Positions 23,905 to 36,396 of a DNA stretch of 64,000 bases are shown in pieces (the first letter of the stretch is position 1; every line of letters begins with the position of its first letter). Where the stretch lies: the NCBI RefSeq assembly GCF_029784155.1, contig NC_073693.1, positions 115,656,503-115,720,502 of the forward strand. The letters are read 5' to 3'. Made by a program: the position numbers and the translations under genes. The stretch is from Uranotaenia lowii. Lineage: Eukaryota; Arthropoda; Insecta; Diptera; Culicidae. The notes below the pieces were generated by a model that was not told where the DNA came from, made no database searches, and saw only the letters and a program-made list of their open reading frames with translations.

Positions 23905-24817
23905 TGGGAGAGTGGGGAATCATGGGCCACTTTTTTTCGTTGTTCCCTAACTTCTTTATTTTAAAAGATAAAATGAAAATAAAAAATGGTATGGTTTTCT
24001 ACATTTTCAAGGTATCATAAGATATTTTTTAAAATTTTTTAATAAGTTATTTTCCCCAAATTCTGACTGTTTGAAAAAAGCAATATTTTTTGGATTTTGA
24101 AAAATGGTGGGGAATCGTGGGCCACCAAATCCAAATTGACCAAATAACATGCAAAGTTTATGAGTTGACCCAAAACTGTGATTTCCTAATTCATTTCGTT
24201 ATTTTAAAGCAATTTCAGATGATGAAATAAAAAAGAGAGCACTGTATGATCGCATAGATTCCAAAACCTCGCTCGCGAACGTTTTGGCAAAATTTCTTAT
24301 ATAGGACGGACAAAATATTTTTCATAACTCTTCATTTGGCATAAAAAACTTTACAGATAAATAAAACGTATTTTTAGTTCTGAATGTGTATAAAAACATA
24401 AAAATATAGGTGATTCAAGATGTGTGGCCCACGATTCCCCACAAGCTATGATTTGCAAATTGGCTGCGTTTGTGTGACTTATTGATGTTTCATCAAAAAT
24501 TCCTTATCCATGTGAAAGATCATGACAAAACTAAGATCATAAGCATATGAGCACATTTTTGTTATGCACTTTAGGTTCCCCATCGATGAAATTAGCGGTT
24601 GTTTTTTTAATTATGCTAGTAAATTTTTCTAACTCTTTTTAGCTTGATAAATAAAAGGAGCATATGATGCGTATTTCAGTCAACAACGTATAGGAATATA
24701 TGCTCACGCAAATCGACGACGATGACAGTTGGTTTGAGATTTTTATCTCAACACACATCTGAGATATTAAAAGTGGCCCACGTTTCCCCATGGCCCACGA
24801 TACCCCACTCTCCCCTA
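23905..24817. mobile_element. TIR element with GGGAGAGTGGGG ends, about 0.9 kb
   Basis: Left end GGGAGAGTGGGGAATCATGG and right end, read inward, GGGGAGAGTGGGGTATCGTG form imperfect terminal inverted repeats of about 28 bp. The motif GTGGGGAATCGTGGGCCAC or its complement recurs inside at about 24110-24128 and 24423-24441, and again at about 24774-24790 next to the right end. There are thus at least five copies in alternating orientation. No transposase coding is visible, so it is non-autonomous. The subterminal copies look like transposase-binding sites. Confidence 0.7.
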
Positions 24818-25181
24818 CAATGAATTTATTCAGCTGCAAATGCAAAACGCCGATTAAAAAAATTTCGAAGGCTCGAAAAAATTGTGTGCCATGGTGCCCA
24901 TGGTTGATTGGTTAAGCATCAATAGAAATATTAGCCCCACATTATCATTCCGAAATCATTATCAATTTGTTGCTATGTTTGGTATTAATTAGCGTCACTT
25001 AGCCGCATTAATCAATAATAATCCAACCATCTGTATCTAATCACTGCTGTTCATTCGGTCATGAAATTAAATTTAAAAGGTAATTATGGCTTCTACCAAT
25101 GATGGTTTCTTTGAACCTTTTTTCCATTTTCTTAAAGTTTTATTTCGATTTTGACCATGTCCATTTCACGTTTTAGTAAGA
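24818..25181. other. Upstream flank of the tRNA gene, nothing else recognised
   Basis: AT-rich sequence between the TIR element and the tRNA gene. The tRNA promoter elements are internal, so no upstream promoter is expected or seen. Confidence 0.5.
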
Positions 25182-25186
25182 GCCTT

Positions 25187-25238
<52 letters not shown>

Positions 25239-25255
25239 GAGTCCACCCGGGGGCG
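25182..25255 (+). tRNA. tRNA-Asn (GUU)
   Basis: A 74-nt nuclear-type tRNA. The acceptor stem GCCTTCG pairs with CGGGGGC using two G-U pairs. The D arm holds the A box (TGGCGCAATCGG). The anticodon arm TTCGG-CTGTTAA-CCGAA places anticodon GTT at 25216-25218. The T arm GGTGG-TTCGAGT-CCACC holds the B box, and the discriminator base is G. There is no intron and CCA is not encoded, as expected in eukaryotes. The two U-G wobbles in the acceptor stem are mild changes from the usual insect Asn tRNA and should not prevent folding. Confidence 0.97.
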
Positions 25256-25261
25256 CGTATA

Positions 25262-25266
25262 TTTTT
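25262..25266 (+). terminator. Pol III terminator of tRNA-Asn
   Basis: A run of five T residues 7 nt after the tRNA 3' end, the normal RNA polymerase III stop signal. Confidence 0.8.
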
Positions 25267-25575
25267 GTATAAGGTGTTTCCGTGTAGAGGTACTAAAGTG
25301 TTTATAAAAAACATGAAAGATATTCCGCGAAGTGTTACTTCTTTTTATCAGCTGAAAGCTGAAAATCTCTACTATAAAGACATTAAAGAAAAATTAAGTA
25401 CAGACTCCGTCCTTTTTCTTCTCATTTTCATATTTCCCTATCTATTTCCAGTTCTCTTCAACAAGTGTAAAAAAGTTATATAGACCTAACGAACAATTGT
25501 AATCATACAAACTAAGTTTGGCTCCTTAAAGCCTCAAGGTATGAGCCGTATCAAATAAAGAAATTACAAAAAAAT
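25267..25575. other. No gene recognised
   Basis: AT-rich sequence after the tRNA. A reading frame that starts inside the tRNA runs through here but is fortuitous. Confidence 0.5.
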
Positions 25576-26228
25576 CCGTCCGTTTTTTGGCAACATTCGA
25601 TTTTGGCAATATCCGATTTTGGCAAAATCCGATTTTGGTAATATCCGATTTTGGCACATGGCACGGTTTTTTGGAACGAAATTGCCTTATAGTTTTCGCA
25701 ATAGGCGATGGAAGCGAAAAGTTATTCTTTCTCTCCTTAAGAAAAACCCGTAAGATCTGTCAAAAGTTGGGTGAAATTTTAGCTGCATCCCACTTGCACT
25801 AGTGGAAAACCATCACCCAAATTCGGCACCGCTTCCATCGCCTATTACAGGACCAGTATAATTTAGATAAATACAATAAATACGTTTTAACGTTCTTAAA
25901 TGGTGGATTAAATATATGGAAATTTCCATATAATTATGAAACAAATACAAACTGAAGAATAAAAATGACAAAAATAAAAATAAATTGGAGAACGACAAAA
26001 AAACAAACATTTGTTAAATGCATAAAAAACATGATGAAAAATTCAAAAATAACTTTAAAATGTTCAAAAATTTTCTAAAAGTTATGTCAATGATAAAAAG
26101 ATAATAAAAAGATTTTTTTGTAGGAATAAGTAAAAAAATAGTTGAGGGGAAAACCGTTCGATTTTGGCAACATTCGATTTTGGCAATACAAAATGTTCGG
26201 GCGTGTTGCCAAAATCGAACGGGGTCTG
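25576..26228. mobile_element. TIR element with CAGACCCCGTTCGATTTTGG ends
   Basis: The right end, read inward, is CAGACCCCGTTCGATTTTGG followed by CAAC, with TA just outside (26229-26230). The left end is a decayed version (CCGTCCGTTTTTTGGCAAC). The left side has four tandem copies of a roughly 15-bp motif ATCCGATTTTGGCAA. The right side forms a hairpin of the same motif at about 26156-26219. CAG starts and a TA target fit pogo/Tc1-type elements. No transposase is present. Confidence 0.6.
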
Positions 26229-27094
26229 TATATGCTAAAGCATAAATTGGGAAAATGTGAATTTATTATCGAGCTTTAATACTGATTGAACCACATTTAT
26301 TTACAATTTTAAAAAGTTTCGACAATTTTTTCATGAAACTTTGGTTAGGATATTCATAATAATTTCGATTGGCAGCTGAATCGAATGCTATCAACAATTT
26401 CAGGTAGAAAAGTAGAAAATTCATTCTATGGAATTTTTGGCTACTGTGACTGGTTGAAAATATCGATGCTTCAATATGAAATGAGGCTATGTCATTTTGA
26501 TTTAATGATGGCATACGATTTTTCATATTTTAAATTCTTAATTTTGGATCATCCAGATTAAAAAAAATCACGCAACACAAAAATATTTAAGTTCTCTTTC
26601 TCGAAAGCTGCCTTTAACCCTTATCTGTTCCAGAAATTTGTATAGAGTTAGAGTTCCTGGAGGTCAATTTGACACTTCTGCCTAAAACCATTATATCTCT
26701 CTTGTTTCTCAACCGATTTTAACAAAATTAATAGTTTACGAAACATCGTAATGTAACGCAAATAAGTATCTCAGGCAACATTCAGCTACAAATCCTAAGA
26801 ATTCCGTTACTCGAATCTAAAAAAAAAATCTGAAAAAACATGCTTCGGAGAAAAGACTGTAGATCAGCTTTGAAATGCTCAAAAAATATTCAATAAGTGT
26901 CCAGTATACAAAAGCTGAATTTAAAGCTACACATTTCGCATAATGATTTTTTTAAATTTTTGAGATACTATACTATACTATACTATACTATACTATACTA
27001 TACTATACTATACTATGCTATGCTATACTATACTATACTATACTATACTATACTATACTATACTATACTATACTATACTATACTATACTATACT
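26211..27094. repeat. 884-bp tandem duplication, unit 1
   Basis: Every landmark in this unit recurs at +884 bp. The unit begins inside the right TIR of the preceding element (AAAATCGAACGGGG) and ends in a 130-bp (ACTAT)n tract. No difference was noticed between the units outside the pentanucleotide tract. Confidence 0.95.
26966..27094. repeat. (ACTAT)n tract, short
   Basis: About 26 copies of the pentanucleotide. Two GCTAT variants at about 27015-27024 match a pair of variants in the long array at about 31115-31124. Confidence 0.97.
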
Positions 27095-27978
27095 AAAATC
27101 GAACGGGGTCTGTATATGCTAAAGCATAAATTGGGAAAATGTGAATTTATTATCGAGCTTTAATACTGATTGAACCACATTTATTTACAATTTTAAAAAG
27201 TTTCGACAATTTTTTCATGAAACTTTGGTTAGGATATTCATAATAATTTCGATTGGCAGCTGAATCGAATGCTATCAACAATTTCAGGTAGAAAAGTAGA
27301 AAATTCATTCTATGGAATTTTTGGCTACTGTGACTGGTTGAAAATATCGATGCTTCAATATGAAATGAGGCTATGTCATTTTGATTTAATGATGGCATAC
27401 GATTTTTCATATTTTAAATTCTTAATTTTGGATCATCCAGATTAAAAAAAATCACGCAACACAAAAATATTTAAGTTCTCTTTCTCGAAAGCTGCCTTTA
27501 ACCCTTATCTGTTCCAGAAATTTGTATAGAGTTAGAGTTCCTGGAGGTCAATTTGACACTTCTGCCTAAAACCATTATATCTCTCTTGTTTCTCAACCGA
27601 TTTTAACAAAATTAATAGTTTACGAAACATCGTAATGTAACGCAAATAAGTATCTCAGGCAACATTCAGCTACAAATCCTAAGAATTCCGTTACTCGAAT
27701 CTAAAAAAAAAATCTGAAAAAACATGCTTCGGAGAAAAGACTGTAGATCAGCTTTGAAATGCTCAAAAAATATTCAATAAGTGTCCAGTATACAAAAGCT
27801 GAATTTAAAGCTACACATTTCGCATAATGATTTTTTTAAATTTTTGAGATACTATACTATACTATACTATACTATACTATACTATACTATACTATACTAT
27901 ACTATACTATACTATACTATACTATACTATACTATACTATACTATACTATACTATACTATACTATACTATACTATACT
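27095..27978. repeat. 884-bp tandem duplication, unit 2
   Basis: Second copy of 26211-27094. It begins AAAATCGAACGGGG directly after the first (ACTAT) tract and runs into the large array. The pentanucleotide tract probably served as the exchange point. An assembly duplication across an unresolved long microsatellite is an alternative. Confidence 0.93.
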
Positions 27979-30900
27979 ATACTATACTATACTATACTAT
28001 ACTATACTATACTATACTATACTATACCATACTATACTATACTATACTATACTATACTATACTATACTATACTATACTATACTATACTATACTATACTAT
28101 ACTATACTATACTATACTATACTATACTATACTATACTATACTATACTATACTATACTATACTATACTATACTATACTATACTATACTATACTATACTAT
28201 ACTATACTATACTATACTATACTATACTATACTATACTATACTATACTATACTATACTATACTATACTATACTATACTATACTATACTATACTATACTAT
28301 ACTATACTATACTATACTATACTATACTATACTATACTATACTATACTATACTATACTATACTATACTATACTATACTATACTATACTATACTATACTAT
28401 ACTATACTATACTATACTATACTATACTATACTATACTATACTATACTATACTATACTATACTATACTATACTATACTATACTATACTATACTATACTAT
28501 ACTATACTATACTATACTATACTATACTATACTATACTATACTATACTATACTATACTATACTATACTATACTATACTATACTATACTATACTATACTAT
28601 ACTATACTATACTATACTATACTATACTATACTATACTATACTATACTATACTATACTATACTATACTATACTATACTATACTATACTATACTATACTAT
28701 ACTATACTATACTATACTATACTATACTATACTATACTATACTATACTATACTATACTATACTATACTATACTATACTATACTATACTATACTATACTAT
28801 ACTATACTATACTATACTATACTATACTATACTATACTATACTATACTATACTATACTATACTATACTATACTATACTATACTATACTATACTATACTAT
28901 ACTATACTATACTATACTATACTATACTATACTATACTATACTATACTATACTATACTATACTATACTATACTATACTATACTATACTATACTATACTAT
29001 ACTATACTATACTATACTATACTATACTATACTATACTATACTATACTATACTATACTATACTATACTATACTATACTATACTATACTATACTATACTAT
29101 ACTATACTATACTATACTATACTATACTATACTATACTATACTATACTATACTATACTATACTATACTATACTATACTATACTATACTATACTATACTAT
29201 ACTATACTATACTATACTATACTATACTATACTATACTATACTATACTATACTATACTATACTATACTATACTATACTATACTATACTATACTATACTAT
29301 ACTATACTATACTATACTATACTATACTATACTATACTATACTATACTATACTATACTATACTATACTATACTATACTATACTATACTATACTATACTAT
29401 ACTATACTATACTATACTATACTATACTATACTATACTATACTATACTATACTATACTATACTATACTATACTATACTATACTATACTATACTATACTAT
29501 ACTATACTATACTATACTATACTATACTATACTATACTATACTATACTATACTATACTATACTATACTATACTATACTATACTATACTATACTATACTAT
29601 ACTATACTATACTATACTATACTATACTATACTATACTATACTATACTATACTATACTATACTATACTATACTATACTATACTATACTATACTATACTAT
29701 ACTATACTATACTATACTATACTATACTATACTATACTATACTATACTATACTATACTATACTATACTATACTATACTATACTATACTATACTATACTAT
29801 ACTATACTATACTATACTATACTATACTATACTATACTATACTATACTATACTATACTATACTATACTATACTATACTATACTATACTATACTATACTAT
29901 ACTATACTATACTATACTATACTATACTATACTATACTATACTATACTATACTATACTATACTATACTATACTATACTATACTATACTATACTATACTAT
30001 ACTATACTATACTATACTATACTATACTATACTATACTATACTATACTATACTATACTATACTATACTATACTATACTATACTATACTATACTATACTAT
30101 ACTATACTATACTATACTATACTATACTATACTATACTATACTATACTATACTATACTATACTATACTATACTATACTATACTATACTATACTATACTAT
30201 ACTATACTATACTATACTATACTATACTATACTATACTATACTATACTATACTATACTATACTATACTATACTATACTATACTATACTATACTATACTAT
30301 ACTATACTATACTATACTATACTATACTATACTATACTATACTATACTATACTATACTATACTATACTATACTATACTATACTATACTATACTATACTAT
30401 ACTATACTATACTATACTATACTATACTATACTATACTATACTATACTATACTATACTATACTATACTATACTATACTATACTATACTATACTATACTAT
30501 ACTATACTATACTATACTATACTATACTATACTATACTATACTATACTATACTATACTATACTATACTATACTATACTATACTATACTATACTATACTAT
30601 ACTATACTATACTATACTATACTATACTATACTATACTATACTATACTATACTATACTATACTATACTATACTATACTATACTATACTATACTATACTAT
30701 ACTATACTATACTATACTATACTATACTATACTATACTATACTATACTATACTATACTATACTATACTATACTATACTATACTATACTATACTATACTAT
30801 ACTATACTATACTATACTATACTATACTATACTATACTATACTATACTATACTATACTATACTATACTATACTATACTATACTATACTATACTATACTAT

Positions 30901-31390
30901 ACTATACTATACTATACTATACTATACTATACTATACTATACTATACTATACTATACTATACTATACTATACTATACTATACTATACTATACTATACTAT
31001 ACTATACTATACTATACTATACTATACTATACTATACTATACTATACTATACTATACTATACTATACTATACTATACTATACTGTACTATACTATACTAT
31101 ACTATACTATACTATGCTATGCTATACTATACTATACTATACTATACTATACTATACTATACTATACTATACTATACTATACTATACTATACTATACTAT
31201 ACTATACTATACTATACTATACTATACTATACTATACTATACTATACTATACTATACTATACTATACTATACTATACTATACTATACTATACTATACTAT
31301 ACTATACTATACTATACTATACTATACTATACTATACTATACTATACTATACTATACTATACTTTACTATACAATACTACACTATACTTT
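27850..31390. repeat. (ACTAT)n array, about 3.5 kb
   Basis: Roughly 700 copies of ACTAT with very few variants: ACCAT at about 28026, ACTGT at about 31081, two GCTAT at about 31115-31124, and decayed units after 31360. The plus strand has no stop codon in any frame, giving a 1206-codon spurious frame of YTILY repeats. The near-perfect purity implies recent expansion or consensus smoothing of long reads. Confidence 0.98.
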
Positions 31391-34122
31391 ACTGTGGTTG
31401 AGAAACGAACATGCAATTGAGAATGGGAATCAAAGTTCAAATGCACTTTTTTTCCAATTCAATGGTAGACAAAATATGTAACTTTCCTACTTTCTTATAT
31501 AAACGGTATTCACCTTAACGTTCCATTAAGATAAGTAGCAACATGGCATAATGTTTCAGATCATGGCTTATGGGCAGAGTAATTTTATCTGATCGGGCTT
31601 AAAAGTTTTCGACTTTTCTAACTTCTACCTAACTATTGTTTAATGAACATGTGACTCCTGAGCCTCGCCAATTCAACCCTCAACCTTTTCGAATCACAGC
31701 AACGGTGCAAGATTCGTTAAAGGATAATGAAAACATATCTGGAAAGAGAACAAGGGCACAAGCCACCCCACGCGCTAAGCAAAATGAACAAAGCTTTTAT
31801 TATCGAAAATTTCAAATCCATGCTCTGCTATTATTTGTGCATCACCTGCTTCGAGCCTTTCGGTTTTGATTCGGATTTCAAATGTGGGTCTCTCAAATCC
31901 TTCTAGGACATGCAATGAAAACGTACACATTCGATAGATCCGCACGAACCATTCTTGATTTCTTTTCCCTTTCTCTTCCAGTCAGGGGCAGCACGTGGAT
32001 ATTCAACGCGTTTTCACGAACTTTTTGTGCCGAAAATCAAGCCCCGTATAATTTTATCGTAAATCAATCTCCTAAAAACCCGACAGGACCCTTAGCTCAG
32101 CGAGAAGAATCCTCCGGGTCGAGTTTGACTAGGTCCAGGATGCATGCATACCATTAGCAGCCTCCTGGGCAGGAGAAAAGAATTGGCCCAGTGCAAACAT
32201 CGGAATTAATTTTATTACTTTGCAGCCCTGCTTGGCATAGATCTTTATGGATAGTCCTATCGTTCGGTATCGATTGGTAGTAAACACATTTTTCCAAGCA
32301 AATCAATAGAAAGGAATATTTCCTCACTGGAGGGTGCCTCAAAGTACCGCACATTAATGGAACGTTCCGGGCACACGGATTTTGGGTTGCTGTTTGTGTG
32401 CGGATTAGGTTGGTCAAACTGGCTAACTGGCCAGTTGTCGTTTCAGTGGACTTTGAATCGAGGGATCCCTCAGATGCCTCCATTAACTACCGCGATACCT
32501 TATTGTCCAGTTGCACTCGGAACAGAACGATTTGAGAGGGAGGAAAGCTGCTGAAAGACGTGCAGGAAGTCATAAAAATAAAAGTTTTATTAGTGTCATT
32601 ATTTGATTTCATTATTCTTTTGTTTTGCGGTAGTAAAAAATGACAATAGTCAAGGATAGAATTGATTTACGAACCTTGTACATACAAGCTAACTTTGTGC
32701 ACTTTTATGCAGGTCCAGATAGATCTTAATTTCGGAAATTGTAACAGAAATGGAAAACTGAGGAAAACATTGGTTTGAACGAAAGTAGCCATACCTAATT
32801 TCTGAATTGAGAATCACCAGTCAGTATGACTTTTAAATTTTTGAAACACTATTTCGCCAAAACAAAATTTTGATGAAAAAATTCAACGGTAGAATAGAAT
32901 TCGGGTAGTTATATGTATGGTGGAAACTTTGTTCAGCGAAATTCGGACAGTGAAAACCCGCGTTTAAGTAAATATGGGACTTTTGATTGCTTGAGGTAGG
33001 GCGTGTGGAATTGCAACTTTAATCAAATTTTTGGAAGCCTGTTACCTTTTTGGTCAAAAAGAATTTCAGATTTTTTGCAGATGTTATTTTTCTATTTTTC
33101 TTGAATATTTTGTTTTCTCTTGATGCAAATTAAATTCCAATGTATGAAGTTTTCTGGTAAATTCTCTGACTACAACTTTGTCGAAGACAGAAAAGCTGTA
33201 GGAGTAGCGAGATAATAGTTACAACGCTCCTAACAGAGCATTATTTTTTCATGAAAAGAATCTAGTAACACTACTTGATTTCCCGTCCAATTTTCATAAG
33301 AAATATTTAAAAAATAAGTATTTAAAGTGTTTCAATGATCTTATCTGAAATGATCTGCCTAAAATTCACTATCATTTGCAAGAAAATTAGGATTTTCAGA
33401 AATTTAAAGCCACCAGATGCCAAGATTTTGCAAAAATTAAATTTAAATCGGGTTGAGCTATGGTTCATGAACTAAAATTCAAAACAAAATTTCCAAAATA
33501 GAGAAAAAACAGCATATGCAATAACATTGCCATCCTGCATAATAAATCCCGACCTGGGTTCTATGAGATTAGGACGAAAAAGGGTTTCCTACACTACACT
33601 CAAGTGTTTGGATGCATCTGCAAAAACAACAATGCTCAGTAAATTTCACGCAAGCACAGGGCACCGGATACAGATTTGGTTAAGAATTTTGGTGATGAAT
33701 ACTCAACTGCTCATTTGATTTGTGGATCTGGGATAATGTACCTTGCTGTAAAATAATAAAATTTCTTATTTCTGAATTTAAGTTCTATTCTTTCAAGTTG
33801 CCAATTGAGAAATTACATTCTCAAAACTTAGCAAATGTTCATTATAATTTATCATGGAAGTTTTGTTGCAATGCTTAGGTTTTTTTTAATCGAAATCACC
33901 ATGCACTCATGTAACTTCTTTGTCCCCGAAAGAAGGGAGCCACCACGCGGATCATTTGTAATTTTTTTTTCGTTAGAATTTTCGAAAAACCTTCTATCGG
34001 CTGATTGACAAAGACGATTTATCGGATTTCACGATTGTCAGCTACCGTTATAATCGGCAAATTTGGGTGATTTTGACACGCCCTTTCAGCCGAAATGTGT
34101 TTGTTATGCAGCTTATTCCGCT
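31391..34122. other. 2.7 kb without a recognised gene
   Basis: Mixed sequence, somewhat richer in GC between about 31640 and 32560. The open frames there (for example 31636-31869 and 32154-32483 minus) show no family I recognise and no conserved pattern. From about 32580 to 34060 it is AT-rich. Confidence 0.5.
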
Positions 34123-34271
34123 ACGCTATGGATTTTTGTACAAAAGGCTTTCGGTTTGGCCGTAAACACAAATTTCCCATTTGCACCCACAGAAGCAATC
34201 AAAATCGATCAGGATTTTGGGTGGATTATCTTTGGTGGATTCCCGTTTTTTTTTGGATTTTTATGTTTCGA
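34123..34271. repeat. 149-bp repeat, donor-like copy
   Basis: Nearly identical to 35603-35750 in the same orientation. Only the copy at 35.6 kb is enclosed by a duplicated 40-bp segment, so this one may be the source or an independent copy. Read on the minus strand it contains a short open stretch (ASVGANG...KPKAFCTKIHSV) of unknown family. Confidence 0.85.
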
Positions 34272-35073
34272 AAAAAAAAAAATCAAAATCTGAATCAGGG
34301 AGTGCCCGAAGAAATATGAACCAACTACGCATTTGAGGCCAATACAAATTCATTTGAAACTATTACAACGCCCCGATAAGATCGGCACAGATCATTATCA
34401 CTGGTTCATTTTCGTTTCCCTCTTTCCCGGAGGGGAAGAAGAAATAGCACCGGAATACAACAGCATGCACATTTGAATGCAAACTACGTGGCGCTGTTGG
34501 CAGGCCCGGTATATTTATGATAAATGGGAAAAAGGAATGCGAATACAATTTGATCTAGGGTAGATTTTTGAAAACGCCACCGACTTTTGAGGGGTAGCAG
34601 GGTTCAATTCGCTTGGAGGAAAGATTAGTTTTCTGCCAGCAAAATTTTATGTTCTACATAATAATTTCGAAATTTCATTTTATTTTAAATTATATAAAAA
34701 AAGATTTATAATAAAATTTGATTTTTATGTTAAATTTAATACATTAAAGCTAATGAAGTCCACAAGATCCTTGAACACTTGGTAGCATCGCTTAAAGTAT
34801 CATTTTATCCGAATCTAGTTTTGCTTGTTGGTACCCAGAAAGTAATGGTTACGAATTCGCTCATCTCCTGCCATTCGAAATCATACAAATCAATGCTTGT
34901 GCTTCTTCAGCATGTTGAATGCGTTCGCGACTTTAAGAGCGAACACGAAATTATTGCGACACCAAAAATGTCATGCCAATTTTCTCATAATGTTTAGAAT
35001 CAACCAAAATTTTAGGGTAGTTTTATACATACATTTACTTCAAAAATCAAAAGAAAAATTAGTTTATGGAGCT
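34272..35073. other. Non-coding, partly 3' flank of the transposase relic
   Basis: AT-rich. The part from about 34900 to 35073 probably belongs to the 3' region of the DD37E element that follows. It includes a loose inverted pair around GCGTTCGCGACTTTAAGAGC, but I cannot fix a transposon terminus. Confidence 0.4.
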
Positions 35074-36040
35074 TTAAGTGCAAAATTGAACGCATTTTCG
35101 CTTGATGTCCTCCATCAAAGTCTTCATAGTGTCATCCGGTGCCAGTTTCTCAGTTTTTTTTTCATTTCTTAACATGTCCTTCTCGCCTCTGATTGTCTTC
35201 TTCCTTTTCCGAAGTTCCCGCTTCATTATTGCTCAGTACTGCTCCTCCGGGCGCAGCTCTGGACAGTCTGGCGGGTTCATGTCCTTTGGTACAAAACGGA
35301 CAGAATTGGCCTCACACCACTCAAGGACACTTTTAGAGTAGTGACATGATGCCAAATCTGGCCAAAATAGCGGAGCTTTGTCGTGCTGCTGCCAGAACGG
35401 AGAAAGGCGCTTATCGAGGCACTCAGATTTATAGATCTCGCCATTTACTGTGCCCTTTGTCACGAAAGGCTCACTCCTCAGTCCGCAAGAGCAGATGGCT
35501 TGCCAAACGAGATATTTGGAGGCGAACTTTGACATTTTTTTCTTCATAAATTTGTCATCCACATCGAACTTGCTCTTGCCGGCGAAAAACTCCAACCCCG
35601 GAACGCTATGGATTTTTGTACAAAAGGCTTTCGGTTTTGCCGAAAACACAATTTCCCCATTTGCACCCACAGAAGCAATCAAAATCGATCAGGATTTTGG
35701 GTGGATTATCTTTGGTGGATTCCCGTTTTTTTTGGATTTTTATGTTTCGAACTTGCTCTTGCCGGCGAAAAACTCCAACCCCGGAATTTGCTTCAAATCG
35801 GCTTTTATATACGTTTCGTCGTCCATCACACAGCAGCCATATTTTGTCAGCATCTTCTCGTAGAGCGTCCGTACCCAAGTTTTAGCCGTCGATTGTTGCC
35901 GCAATCACGGCTTGAGACGTTGGGATTTGCTTTAATCACTCCGTCTTTTTGTTCTCGTCCCGGTTTTCTTCCAGCTCCTTTGCCGTGGTTCAACGCCAAC
36001 TGCTCCTGGAACCACTTCAACACTCTTGTTGTGGCCATGA
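35074..36040 (-). pseudogene. Broken DD37E (ITmD37E-like) Tc1/mariner transposase
   Basis: Minus-strand pieces of a mariner-superfamily transposase, the DDE enzyme that cuts and pastes its element at TA sites. The first catalytic aspartate lies in MDDETY (about 35835). The second is in WPDLASCHYS (about 35360). The third is the second Glu of RPEEQY, 37 residues later, giving the DD37E spacing known from mosquito ITmD37E elements. The frame ends with stop TAA at 35074-35076. Damage is clear: the usual Trp after EEQY is a TGA stop at 35233-35235. A 183-bp tandem insertion (35564-35786) breaks the frame. The N-terminal third is reduced to a GRKPG-like linker piece near 35950 with a deletion before KTWVRTLYEKML. 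It is not functional. Confidence 0.88.
35564..35786. repeat. 40-bp duplication enclosing a copied 148-bp filler
   Basis: A 40-bp piece of the transposase (35564-35603) is repeated at 35747-35786. Between the copies lies a 148-bp filler (35603-35750) that is nearly identical to 34123-34271, 1.5 kb upstream in the same orientation. The filler shares only a few bases with the borders. This looks like a templated insertion during break repair or fork switching. Confidence 0.85.
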
Positions 36041-36049
36041 AAAGCCATA

Positions 36050-36330
36050 GGACTGTAGGACGGAGGGGCCTTGGCAAAACTACCACTGCTTGCCTTTTCC
36101 CCCTCAGGGAAAGGCTTTGACAACCCCTGGTGGTTGCCAAACAGTGGAAGCAGGTCCGCAGACTGTCTGCCTGGGGGCCAAGGCCGGGACAATGTGAGCG
36201 CTCGGGAAAACTACCACTGATGGTCCGCTCCCCTCGTGGGATTGGACCTGAAGAGACAACCACGCATGGTCGTCCCATCAGTGGAGGCAGGTCCTCATGA
36301 CGCTGCCTGGCGGCCGAGGCTCGGGGGGAT
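36050..36330. repeat. GC-rich tandem repeat, about 132-bp period
   Basis: Two diverged copies beginning with AAAACTACCACTG at about 36076 and 36208, each followed by a CTGCCTG(G)GGGCC-type stretch. It is GC-rich compared with its surroundings. It may belong to a retroelement tail or to the neighbouring LTR-like segment. I recognise no coding sequence. Confidence 0.55.
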
Positions 36331-36396
36331 CTCGATCGCCTGGTTGACCGTAATCCAAAACTCTTTCTGGATGGAAGGGCTCTGAAAAGAGCCGAT

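Noticed and set aside
25229..25483. 84-codon frame after the tRNA
   Set aside because: It starts inside the tRNA gene, crosses the pol III terminator and shows no recognisable domain.
1..31390. Telomeric repeat tract
   Set aside because: Neither CTGAAT(T) nor ACTAT matches TTAGG-type insect telomere repeats, and dipterans generally lack those.
27781..31401. 1206-codon frame of YTILY repeats
   Set aside because: Product of the stop-free (ACTAT)n microsatellite on the plus strand.
34063..34319. Overlapping plus-strand frames at 34.1-34.3 kb
   Set aside because: They lie on a repeated segment in several frames with no domain. The repeat itself is annotated instead.
35346..36120. Plus-strand frames over the DD37E relic
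   Set aside because: Shadows of the minus-strand transposase sequence.
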